Source of the DNA: Bacteroidia bacterium
GTDB taxonomy: Bacteria > Bacteroidota > Bacteroidia > Chitinophagales > Saprospiraceae
NCBI GenBank assembly: GCA_030430845.1
Contig: JAUIKE010000044.1
Location: 1-50,130, forward strand
Length of the DNA: 50,130 nt
Reading direction: 5' to 3'
Translations under genes and position numbers: made by a program
In this document: piece after piece, positions 27,163-35,884 of the stretch
Layout: every line of letters starts with the position of its first letter
How positions within the stretch are numbered: position 1 is the stretch's first letter
The notes under the pieces: model-generated
Databases searched by the model: none
Told to the model about the DNA's origin: nothing
What the model saw: the letters and a program-made list of their open reading frames with translations, nothing else

Positions 27163-28251
27163 TTAAAAGCCTAAATCTAATCGTGCCAATTTTCCGCTAC
27201 CGGCCAGCCAAATCACTTTAGGCGTACTGCCAACATCAAGCGTGTAGTAACTATCCTGACTGACGGTTTCCCAACTTTGTCCACCATCCAGCGAATAAGA
27301 AATACCGGGAATACCACAGGCAATCAATCCTTTGCCTTGTGATCCAGGCAAGTACCTGACTTGTGATCGATAGCCCGGCTCCTGACCGTCAGCAACCAAT
27401 TGCCAGGTACGACCTCCATCCTTCGTGATGGCTTTATTTTGAGTGTTTCTATTTTTTTCATTCCAGTCACCTCCGAAAATGATGCCCTCTTTTTCGGAAT
27501 GAAAATCAACCGAATAAATTCCCGTCATTTGCCCTCCTTCTATAATAGGGGTATCAAAAACCTGCCAACTCTTTCCTTTATCGGCGCTGTGGTAAACTCT
27601 GGCGCGGGTACCACCCGATACCATCCAGGCCTGCTCGCCCGCCAGGGCAATATTTGAATTGCTGGCTGCATAAGCGGCTTCGCCTTCCGCAGCTGCCGGG
27701 ATCTGATCACAGCTTACTTTTTCCCAGTTTTGACCGCCATCCTCGGTGCGGATGACCGACAAACAGCCGTCCGTCGGGTCGCCCATCGCAATGCCGTACT
27801 GGTCATCCCAGAATTTCATCGCATCGTAAAAGGCTGAAGGGTGATCCTCCTGATAGACGATGTCCCAGTTTTTTCCCTTATCCACCGAGCGGTAAAGCAG
27901 GGCAGGAGAACCGATGGCCAGTAAGTGTACAGCCGACTCCGTAACCGCAATAGAACGGAAGTGAGGTGCCGTGTTATCCCCAGAGATGCTGTCTATAACC
28001 CAATTTTGACCACCATCCTCCGTATAGCCAAATACCCCACCCGAACCGGCAAACCATACAGTTTGATCATCCACAACGCTTAAAGCACGAATACTGCTTT
28101 TTATCGCCACCGTATCAATTTGACGGATAACTAGGGAATCGAGACTAAGGTCGGTTTCCTGGTCTTGTACTTCAGAATCTGAGGAACAGCTTCCTATTAA
28201 AAAAATAAATAAGCTCATAACGAAAAGCAAGGTAAAAGATGAGTGGCGCAT
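27163..28251 (-). CDS. BNR/YCF48-like beta-propeller lipoprotein
   Basis: A 362-residue protein with a lipoprotein signal (FLIGSC, Cys at about residue 22) and repeated BNR/Asp-box style blades: SVDKGKNWDIVYQED, TEDGGQNWEKVSCD, SADKGKSWQVFDTP, TKDGGRTWQLVADG and SLDGGQSWETVSQ. Such YCF48/Ycf48-like propellers are common on Bacteroidota surfaces and may assist assembly or bind glycans; no catalytic residue set is visible. Start ATG 28251 is taken over a TTG at 28257. It diverges from the TruC-like gene. Confidence 0.85.
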   Translation of the reverse strand: MRHSSFTLLFVMSLFIFLIGSCSSDSEVQDQETDLSLDSLVIRQIDTVAIKSSIRALSVVDDQTVWFAGSGGVFGYTEDGGQNWVIDSISGDNTAPHFRSIAVTESAVHLLAIGSPALLYRSVDKGKNWDIVYQEDHPSAFYDAMKFWDDQYGIAMGDPTDGCLSVIRTEDGGQNWEKVSCDQIPAAAEGEAAYAASNSNIALAGEQAWMVSGGTRARVYHSADKGKSWQVFDTPIIEGGQMTGIYSVDFHSEKEGIIFGGDWNEKNRNTQNKAITKDGGRTWQLVADGQEPGYRSQVRYLPGSQGKGLIACGIPGISYSLDGGQSWETVSQDSYYTLDVGSTPKVIWLAGSGKLARLDLGF

Positions 28252-28310
28252 GGTCAATGTGATTATCTTTGAACTGTTTTAAATTGCTTAAAAATAGTTT
28301 AATTCATACA

Positions 28311-28997
28311 GTGCATAAAACATTTGAAGTCCTTTTTGAGGATGATCATCTGGTTGTTATTAATAAACCGCCAGGTATATTGGTTCATCCAACTCGGATA
28401 AGTGAAGATACCATTACCATACTTCCTTTATTGAGAGATCAGGTAGGTCAAAGGGTGTATCCCATTCACCGCCTTGATAGAGGTACCAGCGGAGTATTGG
28501 TATTTGGTAAAAACAAGGAAGCGGCCAGTATCTTAAATGCTCTTTTTCGGTCCCAGGAGGTTAAAAAAGAATATCATGCTGTTATCCGAGGTTATGTGGA
28601 AGAACAAGGCCGTATTGATTATCCGCTGGCCAAAGATCCTACAAAGGAACCTCAGGAAGCCATAACCGAATATGTCAGGATTAGTCAAACAGAGCTGGAC
28701 TTTTCTGTCGGCAAATATCCAAAATCAAGGTACTCCCTGGTGAAAATTCATCCTCATACTGGAAAATTTCATCAAATTCGCCGCCATTTTTCTCATATCC
28801 GCCACCCGGTGATCGGCGATAAGCGGCATGGCGATTGCAAACACAATAAGTATTTTAGAGAATCTTTAGGTGTTGACAGAATGCTGCTGCATGCTTCCGG
28901 TTTATCTTTTTTTTATCCTTACCAAAAGCAAGCATTACTTCTTGAAGCTCCCTTGGGCGATGTTTTTAAAAAATCAATCGCCCTTTTAAAACTATAG
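28311..28997 (+). CDS. RluA/TruC-family pseudouridine synthase
   Basis: A 228-residue cytoplasmic RNA-modifying enzyme. The catalytic Asp lies in HRLDRGTSGVLVFG, with VVINKPPGILVH and KTGKFHQIRRH-like (HPHTGKFHQIRRHFSHIRHPVIGDKRHGD) blocks. The short single-domain form, lacking an S4 domain, is like TruC (tRNA Psi65 synthase), though the tRNA site is inferred. No ATG is available; GTG 28311 gives the usual short N-terminus, whereas a TTG at 28269 would add 14 residues. The promoter must overlap the divergent lipoprotein gene. Confidence 0.88.
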   Translation: MHKTFEVLFEDDHLVVINKPPGILVHPTRISEDTITILPLLRDQVGQRVYPIHRLDRGTSGVLVFGKNKEAASILNALFRSQEVKKEYHAVIRGYVEEQGRIDYPLAKDPTKEPQEAITEYVRISQTELDFSVGKYPKSRYSLVKIHPHTGKFHQIRRHFSHIRHPVIGDKRHGDCKHNKYFRESLGVDRMLLHASGLSFFYPYQKQALLLEAPLGDVFKKSIALLKL

Positions 28998-29020
28998 GGT
29001 ACGAACTCCTGTAAACATAA

Positions 29021-29051
29021 ATCAGGGGTTGATGGTGCATCAACCCCTGAT
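29021..29051. terminator. Triloop hairpin terminator
   Basis: ATCAGGGGTTGATG, loop GTG, CATCAACCCCTGAT is a perfect 14-bp stem. It lies between the TruC-like gene and the minus-strand small ORF and may serve both. Confidence 0.75.
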
Positions 29052-29108
29052 CAGGTAGGATTTATTAGTGTCTTAAGAGTCTTGATAAAATTGAGAAGGG
29101 ATTATCAT

Positions 29109-29270
29109 CTAAAGACCACTGATCGTGGATATTTCCCGGATATAGGCATTTCCGACTTCTTCCCACATTCCAATTCCAACCTTCGCAATAAGGAATACCG
29201 CTATAAAAAGCAAGCCGGCATAAAGAACTATAGAAGCTAATTCGATTGATTCCCGTTGATTAGTTTTCAT
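29109..29270 (-). CDS. Small membrane protein (53 residues)
   Basis: ATG 29270 to TAG 29109 encodes 53 residues: MKTNQRESIELASIVLYAGL, then LFIAVFLIAKVGIG as a single membrane segment, and a polar tail WEEVGNAYIREISTISGL. No family is recognised. The coding-like composition, clear single-span layout and a terminator on its downstream side favour a real gene. It sits alone, between the TruC-like gene and a non-coding stretch. Confidence 0.55.
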   Translation of the reverse strand: MKTNQRESIELASIVLYAGLLFIAVFLIAKVGIGMWEEVGNAYIREISTISGL

Positions 29271-29730
29271 GATTAGTGTGTTTTATAAGATTATTGGTGT
29301 TTTTCATCGAATCTTTTGTATTGTTTGTCGAATTATATAATAAAAATACGGTTTTTTTACAAAAAGTCAAATTTTTATTTGTCATAATATTTTTTGATGA
29401 AATTCTTCCTTGTTAATAGTTTAAAGTCCACTTTTTGTTTGGTAAGGAGGTGATTCTTGCCGGTCTTTTTCTTATAAGCAACTAAATGTCATATTTGTAA
29501 GGGCGTTAGGCTCTTGATGAGTGATCTTTCCTGCCAGAGGCTCATAACTACCCTATTTTCAGTCGATTATTAACTTTTTGTCGATCCAGAGACCTGTCGG
29601 TTCTCTGAAAAAGGTCATTAATCGTTTCAAAGGAGGGGGTTTGTCGAAAAGGATGAACTGTTAAGGAAAAGCTAATTACCTTTGAACCCAGAATTGAATT
29701 AGACCTAGTATTTTTAATCCGACTGTTATT
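29271..29730. other. 460-base non-coding upstream region
   Basis: No convincing ORF is seen on either strand. It is AT-rich and holds the putative promoter region of the outer-membrane beta-barrel gene; TAGTATTTTTAA (29706-29717) is a weak -7 candidate. GACAGGTCTCTG-type inverted sequence around 29588-29608 (CAGAGACCTGTCGGTTCTCTG) may form a small hairpin. Confidence 0.5.
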
Positions 29731-32175
29731 ATGAAAAACAAGATCACCTTTCTTGGCATGGCTGTGCTATGCCTATGCTTCAACACCCTACAGGCTCAAT
29801 CCGGTAGTATTATTGGGAAAATTGTGGACAATAATCAAGAACCGGTTTCTTTTGCCAACGTTATTTTGAAATCTGCTGTTGACTCCTCTCTTGTTAAAGT
29901 GGAATACACGCAAGATGACGGAACTTACCAAATGATCAACATTGATGCTGGAAAATATTGGATCGATATCAGTTATGTAGGGATGAATCCTCACAAAACA
30001 GCTGCTTTCGATCTCGCAGATGGACAGCAATTAGAAATCCCCTTAATAAGCATGAAGGCAAGCGGCACTGATTTACAGGAAGTGACCGTTACAGCTGAAA
30101 AACCTTTGCTGGAATTGAAGCCCGATAAAATGGTGCTGAATGTAGAGGGGAGTATTAATGCTTCGGGTAGCACGGCTTTTGAACTGATGCGCAAATCGCC
30201 TGGGGTCATCGTGGATAACAACGATAATATTTCTTTGCTGGGAAAAAGCAGTGTGCAGATCTATATCGACGGTAAGCCGTCCCCACTAGGAGGTGCTGAC
30301 CTGGCGGCTTTCCTCAAATCCATACAAAGTACGGAGATAGAATCCATCGAGATCATTACCAACCCATCAGCTAAGTTTGATGCAGAGGGAAATGGCGGTA
30401 TCATCAATATCCGCATGAAAAAAGACAAACGTCTGGGGACTAATGCGAATATCAACCTGGGTTATTCCGTAGGGGAAGTAGCTCAATACAACTCTTCAGT
30501 TAGTGGAAATTACCGCAATAAGAAAATGAATGCTTTCGGTAGTTTTTCTTATAACGACGGCCGAAACGTCAACTTCATGAATCTATATCGCGAGCAATTT
30601 GGGGGGTCTTTTGATCAAAAAGGGAATCAGTTCAATTCCTGGACGAGTTACAATTTCAAAGCAGGGTCTGACTTCTTCCTCAGTAAGAAGAGCACGCTTG
30701 GCTTTTTGGTAAACGGCTTTTTGAACGATAATTCGCATGGTAGCGATAGCCGAACCTTGATCGGTAAAGTGGGGGTTCCTACTGTCGACAGTATTTTGCA
30801 AGCGACTACTTCTGATTCAGGCGAACGCAACAACCTGAACTTCAACCTGAACTACAAATTCGATGATGCTAAAGGCAATACGGTTAACATTGATGCGGAT
30901 TACGGACAATTTAGAAACACCAATGCTCAATTGTTACCGAATACTTATTTAGACCCGAGCGGAGAGAATGTCCTCTTTGAGCGCATTAGCGCCAACGAAA
31001 CACCTACTAATATTGATATCGCTACTTTCAAAGTGGATTACGAGCGTCCGCTTCTGGGAGGGCAGCTTGGTGCAGGAGGTAAAATTGCTTTTGTAAACAC
31101 TGATAATACCTTTAACTTTTTTCAGGTTGTAGATGGAGAAAAGATCCTGGACCCCAATGTCAGTAATCAATTCCAATATGAAGAAAACGTCAACGCCGCC
31201 TACTTCAGCTATGCCAGGAAGTTAGGGCAAAAATGGAACCTCAGCTTCGGCCTTAGAATGGAGCAAACCAATTCTACCGGCGACCTGACCAGCTACATTT
31301 CACAGCCTATTACCCGAGTAGATACCAGCTATCTTAATTTCTTCCCTTCAGGGGGGATTACCTTTACTCCAAGCAGAAAGCATAGCTTCGGCCTGAACTA
31401 TAGTCGCCGGATCAACCGTCCTTCCTATCAGGACCTGAATCCCTTTGAGCTGAAGCTGGATGAATTGACATTCCAGAAGGGTAATCCGTTTTTGAGACCT
31501 GAATACGCGAATAATGTTCAGCTGACGTACTCATTCAACTACCGTTTGAATGTCTCTTTGAATTACAGCCATACCGAAAACCTGATCACCCGTATTACTG
31601 ATGCGTCTTCAGAAACGGCTGCCTTTATTACCTGGGTCAACCTGGCTGATCAATACAATTACAGTTTGAACATCAGTGCTCCGATGCCGATCACAAAATG
31701 GTGGAGTTCTTATACCAGTTTGACCGGCTTTAATACCCAAAACAAAGCAGATTATGGAGATGGCAGAACGATCGACCTGAATGTGTCAACGTTTAATGTT
31801 TATTCTCAGCACACTTTCCGTCTGCCTAAAGGATGGTCCATGGAGCTTTCCGGCTGGTACAATTCTCCTTCCGCCTGGGGAGGTACCTTTGAGATGGATG
31901 CTATGTGGAATATGGACTTTGGAGTGCAGAAAAAATTGATGGACGGCAGAGCCAACCTAAAGGTCTCCGTAAGTGACATCTTCAAAACAACCAACTGGAG
32001 TGGCGTTGCTGCGTTTGGGCCACTCTTTATGGATATTAACGGAGGCTGGGACAGCCGTCGTGTGAGAGTGAATTTCAGTTATTTGATAGGAAATACACAA
32101 GTAAAAGGAGCCCGCAAGCGTAAGACCGGTTTGGAAGAAGAACAGGCCCGCGCCAACTCAGGAGGCAACCAATAG
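29731..32175 (+). CDS. Outer-membrane beta-barrel protein with carboxypeptidase-regulatory-like domain
   Basis: An 814-residue TonB-dependent-receptor-like protein. Signal peptide (MKNKITFLGMAVLCLCFNTLQAQ), then a CarboxypepD-reg-like beta-sandwich (residues 24-110, IIGKIVDNNQEPVSFANVILKS), a plug-like region (130-235, containing SPGVIVDNNDNISLLGKSSVQIYIDGKP and GNGGIINIRMKKD) and a C-terminal outer-membrane barrel (OMP_b-brl_3 type). No SusD partner follows, so it is probably an orphan receptor or transporter of unknown ligand rather than a polysaccharide-utilisation SusC. A strong terminator follows the gene. Confidence 0.88.
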   Translation: MKNKITFLGMAVLCLCFNTLQAQSGSIIGKIVDNNQEPVSFANVILKSAVDSSLVKVEYTQDDGTYQMINIDAGKYWIDISYVGMNPHKTAAFDLADGQQLEIPLISMKASGTDLQEVTVTAEKPLLELKPDKMVLNVEGSINASGSTAFELMRKSPGVIVDNNDNISLLGKSSVQIYIDGKPSPLGGADLAAFLKSIQSTEIESIEIITNPSAKFDAEGNGGIINIRMKKDKRLGTNANINLGYSVGEVAQYNSSVSGNYRNKKMNAFGSFSYNDGRNVNFMNLYREQFGGSFDQKGNQFNSWTSYNFKAGSDFFLSKKSTLGFLVNGFLNDNSHGSDSRTLIGKVGVPTVDSILQATTSDSGERNNLNFNLNYKFDDAKGNTVNIDADYGQFRNTNAQLLPNTYLDPSGENVLFERISANETPTNIDIATFKVDYERPLLGGQLGAGGKIAFVNTDNTFNFFQVVDGEKILDPNVSNQFQYEENVNAAYFSYARKLGQKWNLSFGLRMEQTNSTGDLTSYISQPITRVDTSYLNFFPSGGITFTPSRKHSFGLNYSRRINRPSYQDLNPFELKLDELTFQKGNPFLRPEYANNVQLTYSFNYRLNVSLNYSHTENLITRITDASSETAAFITWVNLADQYNYSLNISAPMPITKWWSSYTSLTGFNTQNKADYGDGRTIDLNVSTFNVYSQHTFRLPKGWSMELSGWYNSPSAWGGTFEMDAMWNMDFGVQKKLMDGRANLKVSVSDIFKTTNWSGVAAFGPLFMDINGGWDSRRVRVNFSYLIGNTQVKGARKRKTGLEEEQARANSGGNQ

Positions 32176-32221
32176 AAAATAAATGCATCCTTAAGAATAG
32201 AACTAGAGGGATCTATAATAG

Positions 32222-32262
32222 AGACTCTGCCTGGGTTTGCCCTGGGCAGGGTCTTTTTTTTT
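32222..32262 (+). terminator. Rho-independent terminator
   Basis: AGACTCTGCCTGGG pairs with CCCTGGGCAGGGTCT around TTTG, followed by eight or more T. It ends the outer-membrane beta-barrel transcript. Confidence 0.85.
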
Positions 32263-32383
32263 GCTCCCCTCCTTACCTTTTTTTCCTTCACAACACTTCA
32301 TATTATACCCAAAATATGACTTCAAAAAACCAAATCGCATTCCATAATTGGTGAGTAGTAAGGTGTTTAACTTTTGTTTCTCC

Positions 32384-32410
32384 GGCCAGGCAGATTGCCT
32401 GGCCTTTTTA
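32384..32410 (+). terminator. Triloop terminator
   Basis: GGCCAGGCA, loop GAT, TGCCTGGCC, then TTTTTAG. This second terminator lies about 120 bases after the first one, so it may end a separate short transcript. The rest of the 32176-32532 gap shows no gene. Confidence 0.75.
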
Positions 32411-32532
32411 GTTTAGAAATAGTAAAATAGCCTAAAAATGAGCAGGGTTTTTTCTATCTCTATCCAAGCTATTTGCCTAATTATCATCATCATTGCATAT
32501 GAACTATAATGTTCGAACAAACCATTTATGTT

Positions 32533-33612
32533 ATGGCAAAGCAAATAAACACTTACATCACCGGCACGGGAGGTTTCCTTCCTGAGCTTCGGATCGGCAA
32601 TGATCATTTTCTGGAAAATGAGTTTATGTTTCCTACCGGCCAGGTGCAAACCAAGGCTACTAAAGACATTGTAGCCAAGTTTGAAGAGATTACCGGTATT
32701 CTGGAACGTCCTTATGCTGAGGATATGAATACCTCGGATATGGCAATTGAGGCTGCACGCAAAGCTATAGAGGATGCAGGGGTAGATCCTGAAACGATTG
32801 ATCAGATCATCCTGGCCCACAACTTCGGAAACGTGATAGTTGAGGACAATTTTTATGACCTTGTTCCCAATCTGGCGGCAAGGGTAAAAGGTGGATTAGG
32901 GATCAAAAATCCATTTTGCATTGCATATGATATCTTGTTCGGATGTCCGGGCTGGTTACAGGGCGTATTGCAGGGACATAGTTACATTCAGTCTGGTATG
33001 GCCAAAAAAGTATTGGTTATTGGAGCGGATACGGTTGCCAAGGTTGTAGAACCTCATGATATTGATAGTATGCTCTTCTCGGATGGCGCCGGGGCGGTCG
33101 TTTTGGAAGCGAAAGAGGAAAGTACATCCGGAGGGGTTTTAGCACAAAAAGCACTTTCCCGCTGTGAAGAAGAACTTGAATATCTCTCGCTCGGCCCTTC
33201 TTATAATAAAGCCTTACAAGGGCAAGGCTGGTATCTGAAAATGGAGGGTAAGAAGGTGTTTCGCTTTGCTTATGAATATATGCCTGACCTCATTTCAGAT
33301 TGCCTGAAAGAAAATGACCTTCAGCTGAAAGATGTGAAATATATCCTGTTTCATCAGGCCAATGAGAAAATGCTGAACCTCATCGTGGATAAACTGATGG
33401 GTATGTGGGGACATCCAAAAGAAACTAAGTTTAATATTCCTTTTAATATTCATCGGGTGGGGAATAATTCAGTAGCTACTATTCCGGTGCTAATGGACGA
33501 GCTGGTCCATGGCAAGATGAAAGGCTATGAACCTCCTCAAAAAGGAGATTTGATCATTTTTGCTTCCGTAGGCGCCGGAATGCATATTAATTGTATGATT
33601 TATCAATATTAA
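32533..33612 (+). CDS. FabH-like 3-oxoacyl-ACP synthase III family protein
   Basis: A 359-residue thiolase-fold condensing enzyme. The catalytic triad is visible: C138 (DILFGCPGWLQGV), H274 (ILFHQANEKM) and N312 (VGNNSVATIP). It would join an acyl-CoA to malonyl-ACP or a related nucleophile. Its W in CPGW and a neighbouring DyP peroxidase suggest a dedicated role rather than housekeeping FabH, but this is inference. The ATG at 32533 fits INTYITGTGGFLP; an upstream ATG at 32509 adds 8 residues. Confidence 0.88.
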   Translation: MAKQINTYITGTGGFLPELRIGNDHFLENEFMFPTGQVQTKATKDIVAKFEEITGILERPYAEDMNTSDMAIEAARKAIEDAGVDPETIDQIILAHNFGNVIVEDNFYDLVPNLAARVKGGLGIKNPFCIAYDILFGCPGWLQGVLQGHSYIQSGMAKKVLVIGADTVAKVVEPHDIDSMLFSDGAGAVVLEAKEESTSGGVLAQKALSRCEEELEYLSLGPSYNKALQGQGWYLKMEGKKVFRFAYEYMPDLISDCLKENDLQLKDVKYILFHQANEKMLNLIVDKLMGMWGHPKETKFNIPFNIHRVGNNSVATIPVLMDELVHGKMKGYEPPQKGDLIIFASVGAGMHINCMIYQY

Positions 33613-33629
33613 TTAAGCAAGTGGAAGGA

Positions 33630-33666
33630 CTTATGCACTTTGGTCATTTTTTTAAAAGTGCGTAAG
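33630..33666 (+). terminator. Stem-loop after the FabH-like gene
   Basis: CTTATGCACTTT (33630-33641) pairs with AAAGTGCGTAAG (33655-33666) with one G-T wobble; the loop is T-rich and no T tail follows. It is a possible weak terminator, and the AAGTGCGTAA core recurs at 35791-35799. Confidence 0.5.
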
Positions 33667-33785
33667 GTCAGTTACATAAGTCATCGTATTCTATTATAAA
33701 AATAATTATCTCAATTTCTGCTTGTATCACGCCCCATTAAATGACTGGTTTTGTATTTTCAAGCCTACACAAAACTAAATCCGTT

Positions 33786-34073
33786 ATGGCTTACATTAAG
33801 ATCAAAACAGAAAGGATCCAATTCTATGAAGGCAACGGCGGCCCCGCCGACGGCTATTTTTACAAGGAAGATATCGATTTGGTCATGAATCAGGCAGGAG
33901 TAATTTCCTTACACATCATAGATGCCATAGTAGGCGGTAAAGCCTGTAAAATGGCTGTAGGTGTGACTGAAATCTCAAAAGATGGCGTTGTCAATCTTAA
34001 AAGAAACGAAGGAGATCTGGCTGCTATTTACTGTCCTCCGTTCAATAACCGGGGCGAATACGAAGATTATTAA
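33786..34073 (+). CDS. Unrecognised 95-residue protein
   Basis: A small soluble protein without signal or membrane segment. KIKTERIQFYEGNGGPADGYFYKEDIDL begins a beta-rich pattern, with GVISLHIIDAIVGGKACKMAVGVTEISKDGVVNLKRN and a terminal CPPFNNRGEYEDY. Two cysteines (KACKM and YCPPF) could bind a metal or cofactor, but no known motif is visible. It ends 8 bases before the DyP gene, so it is almost certainly co-transcribed with it. The ATG at 33786 fits MAYIKIK; 33741 adds 15 residues. No function is claimed. Confidence 0.7.
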   Translation: MAYIKIKTERIQFYEGNGGPADGYFYKEDIDLVMNQAGVISLHIIDAIVGGKACKMAVGVTEISKDGVVNLKRNEGDLAAIYCPPFNNRGEYEDY

Positions 34074-34081
34074 TCGCTTGT

Positions 34082-35398
34082 ATGGATTGCGGCTTTATCG
34101 AGAAAGGCCCTGAATTCGCTAATTTACAGGCTAATATTCTAGTTCCTCATCGAAAACCTTTTCAATGGTTTTTATTCTTCCAGTTTAATCCTGGCCAGGA
34201 TCTAAATGGGCTAAGGAGCCGGCTGGCAGAATGGGCGGTCCATTCATCTTTGGGCCTGACATCGGCAAAGGACCAGTTCGAAGTCCATTCTCCCCAAAAG
34301 AAGGTCGTAAGTTCTATTTTTTTTAGTGGACATGGCCTGAAAAAAATCCAGAATTCGAACCTGAAACCATGGGAAGATCTCAACTTCCAGGCTGGTATGA
34401 AGGATTCCTTTGTCAGGGCAAAACTAGGAGATCCTCCACTCGAAAACTGGGAAGCCCCTTACCGATTGGATGCGGATTTCCTGATTAGTCTGGCAGCTGA
34501 TTCTGAAGATCAACTGGAAGAAAGAAGTACGCAGCTGACCTCCTTTTTTCAAGATCGTGAAACGGCCCAATTGCTTTTTACGGAAAAAGCTGAGCAGATG
34601 TACCGGAACGCTTATGAGATTGAACCCTTTGGATATCGGGACAACCTTAGTCAGCCTGTTTTATGGGATAAAAACGGGAATCTCAAAAAAGAAAACCTCC
34701 CTTTGGTTTTTGATCGATACTGGGGCAGTTACCTTGTTTTTCGAAAACTCGAGCAGGACGTACCACTTTTTGAACAAGAAGTGGAGCGCTTGTCGACACA
34801 ATTAGGCATTTCCAAACCTTTGGCAGAAGCCCAGATCATGGGGCGCTTCAAAGACGGAACGCCCTTGGCTATATTTGACCGTCCCATTATGGAAAATGGC
34901 TCGCCCGATGAAAAAAGACTGGTAGATCAGTTTAATTATTTTGATAGAGAGGATGATAAAGCATTGGGTTATCAGGATGATCCGAAGGGCATCAAATGCC
35001 CTTTTCATGCGCATATACGCAAGGCCAACCCTCGAGCACTGGAAGAAATAAATGATCCTCAATACGTCAATTTTAAGTTTCGAGGTCAAATACTGAGGCG
35101 CAGTATTTCGTATAACCAGGATGGTAAGCAGGGGCTGTTTTTCATGTGCTTTCAAAGAAGCATTCGTTTTCAATTCGAAATGATCCAGAAATTTTGGTGT
35201 AACAATCCGGAGTTTCCAAAAACGAATAAACTAAAAGGGGTAGACCCCATTGCCGGTCAAGATACTTATGATAATTACTGGAATCAGGGCTGGGGGGACA
35301 AAACCTTGGCTCAGATACCTTTTAATATGGCTCGATTTGTTTATTTTAGAGGAGGAGAGTTTTTTTATGCGCCTGCTATCTCCTATTTTACAAATTAA
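34082..35398 (+). CDS. DyP-type heme peroxidase
   Basis: A 438-residue member of the dye-decolorising peroxidase family. H311 in CPFHAHIRKANPR is the axial heme ligand. GSYLVFRKLEQDV carries a candidate distal Arg. The distal GxxDG motif appears as G-Y-R-D187-N188, followed by LSQP, so the catalytic Asp is kept but the second Gly is Asn. MGRFKDGTPLAIF and the C-terminal RFVYFRGGEFFYAP block also fit the family. There is no signal peptide and no encapsulin gene. It is translationally close to the upstream 95-residue protein and probably acts in one pathway with the FabH-like enzyme. The substrate is unknown. Confidence 0.88.
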   Translation: MDCGFIEKGPEFANLQANILVPHRKPFQWFLFFQFNPGQDLNGLRSRLAEWAVHSSLGLTSAKDQFEVHSPQKKVVSSIFFSGHGLKKIQNSNLKPWEDLNFQAGMKDSFVRAKLGDPPLENWEAPYRLDADFLISLAADSEDQLEERSTQLTSFFQDRETAQLLFTEKAEQMYRNAYEIEPFGYRDNLSQPVLWDKNGNLKKENLPLVFDRYWGSYLVFRKLEQDVPLFEQEVERLSTQLGISKPLAEAQIMGRFKDGTPLAIFDRPIMENGSPDEKRLVDQFNYFDREDDKALGYQDDPKGIKCPFHAHIRKANPRALEEINDPQYVNFKFRGQILRRSISYNQDGKQGLFFMCFQRSIRFQFEMIQKFWCNNPEFPKTNKLKGVDPIAGQDTYDNYWNQGWGDKTLAQIPFNMARFVYFRGGEFFYAPAISYFTN

Positions 35399-35429
35399 CT
35401 GATGTTATGCATAAATTGGGATAAGTGCC

Positions 35430-35460
35430 GCTGCAGCCATACGGCCCGTCTGGGCGCAGC
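35430..35460. repeat. 31-bp dispersed repeat, copy a
   Basis: The 31-base sequence starting GCTGCAGCCATACGG and ending GGGCGCAGC is the exact reverse complement of 49926-49956. Its ends form a short imperfect hairpin (GCTGC/GCAGC). It is followed by TTTTTGGAGG; the other copy is followed by TTTTTGAAGG. Confidence 0.9.
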
Positions 35461-35482
35461 TTTTTGGAGGTCAACTTTTTCT

Positions 35483-35642
35483 AGGGGTTGTGTAAAAAGT
35501 CCTTCGGCCTTTTCACACAACCAATAATATTCTTTTGGGAGGTCGTTTTAAGAAAAAAACTTTGTTTTTTTCTTAAAACGACCTCCCAAATAAAATTTAA
35601 TGGGGTGGGTAAAAACGAGGAACGAGTTTTTACACAACCCCT
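35483..35642. repeat. Nested palindrome B (160 nt)
   Basis: A central perfect 24-bp stem (35537-35560 and 35564-35587, loop TTT) starts with GGGAGGT and ends AAAC/GTTT. Outer arms AGGGGTTGTGTAAAAA (35483-35498) and TTTTTACACAACCCCT (35627-35642) are perfect 16-bp complements. The 5' flank carries the local core AAAAGTCCTTCGGCCTTTT. The rest of the 35399-35884 gap holds further GC-rich inverted pieces, GAAGCTTTCGCCACAAAGCGG (35646-35666 region) and GTGCCGCTGC with GCAGCGGCAC, and no gene. Confidence 0.92.
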
Positions 35643-35884
35643 TTGGAAGCTTTCGCCACAAAGCGGCTATTAAGCCAAGTCCCATAAACCGCGAAGCGGT
35701 GACAGCTTCTTGCCTACAGTGTCAACCATAGGTAGAGAGATGGGGTTAAATAAAGCTGCAGCGCAGCGGCACATTAAATGTTTTTTCAAAGTGCGTAACA
35801 TCATTAATTAACCCAAACTTCATACATAAGCACATTAGCAAACAAAATGCAATTAAGGGTTCTTTGATCAAAAGCCTAAGCCTA

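Noticed and set aside
29731..32175. SusC of a polysaccharide-utilisation locus
   Set aside because: No susD gene, glycosidase or regulator lies beside it, and the plug/barrel type matches OMP_b-brl_3 better.
32533..35398. Encapsulin-DyP system
   Set aside because: The small 95-residue neighbour has no encapsulin shell fold features and no other candidate is near.
35488..35673. 61-residue ORF in palindrome B
   Set aside because: It is read from the palindrome and has no family features; its lysine/phenylalanine runs come from A and T tracts.
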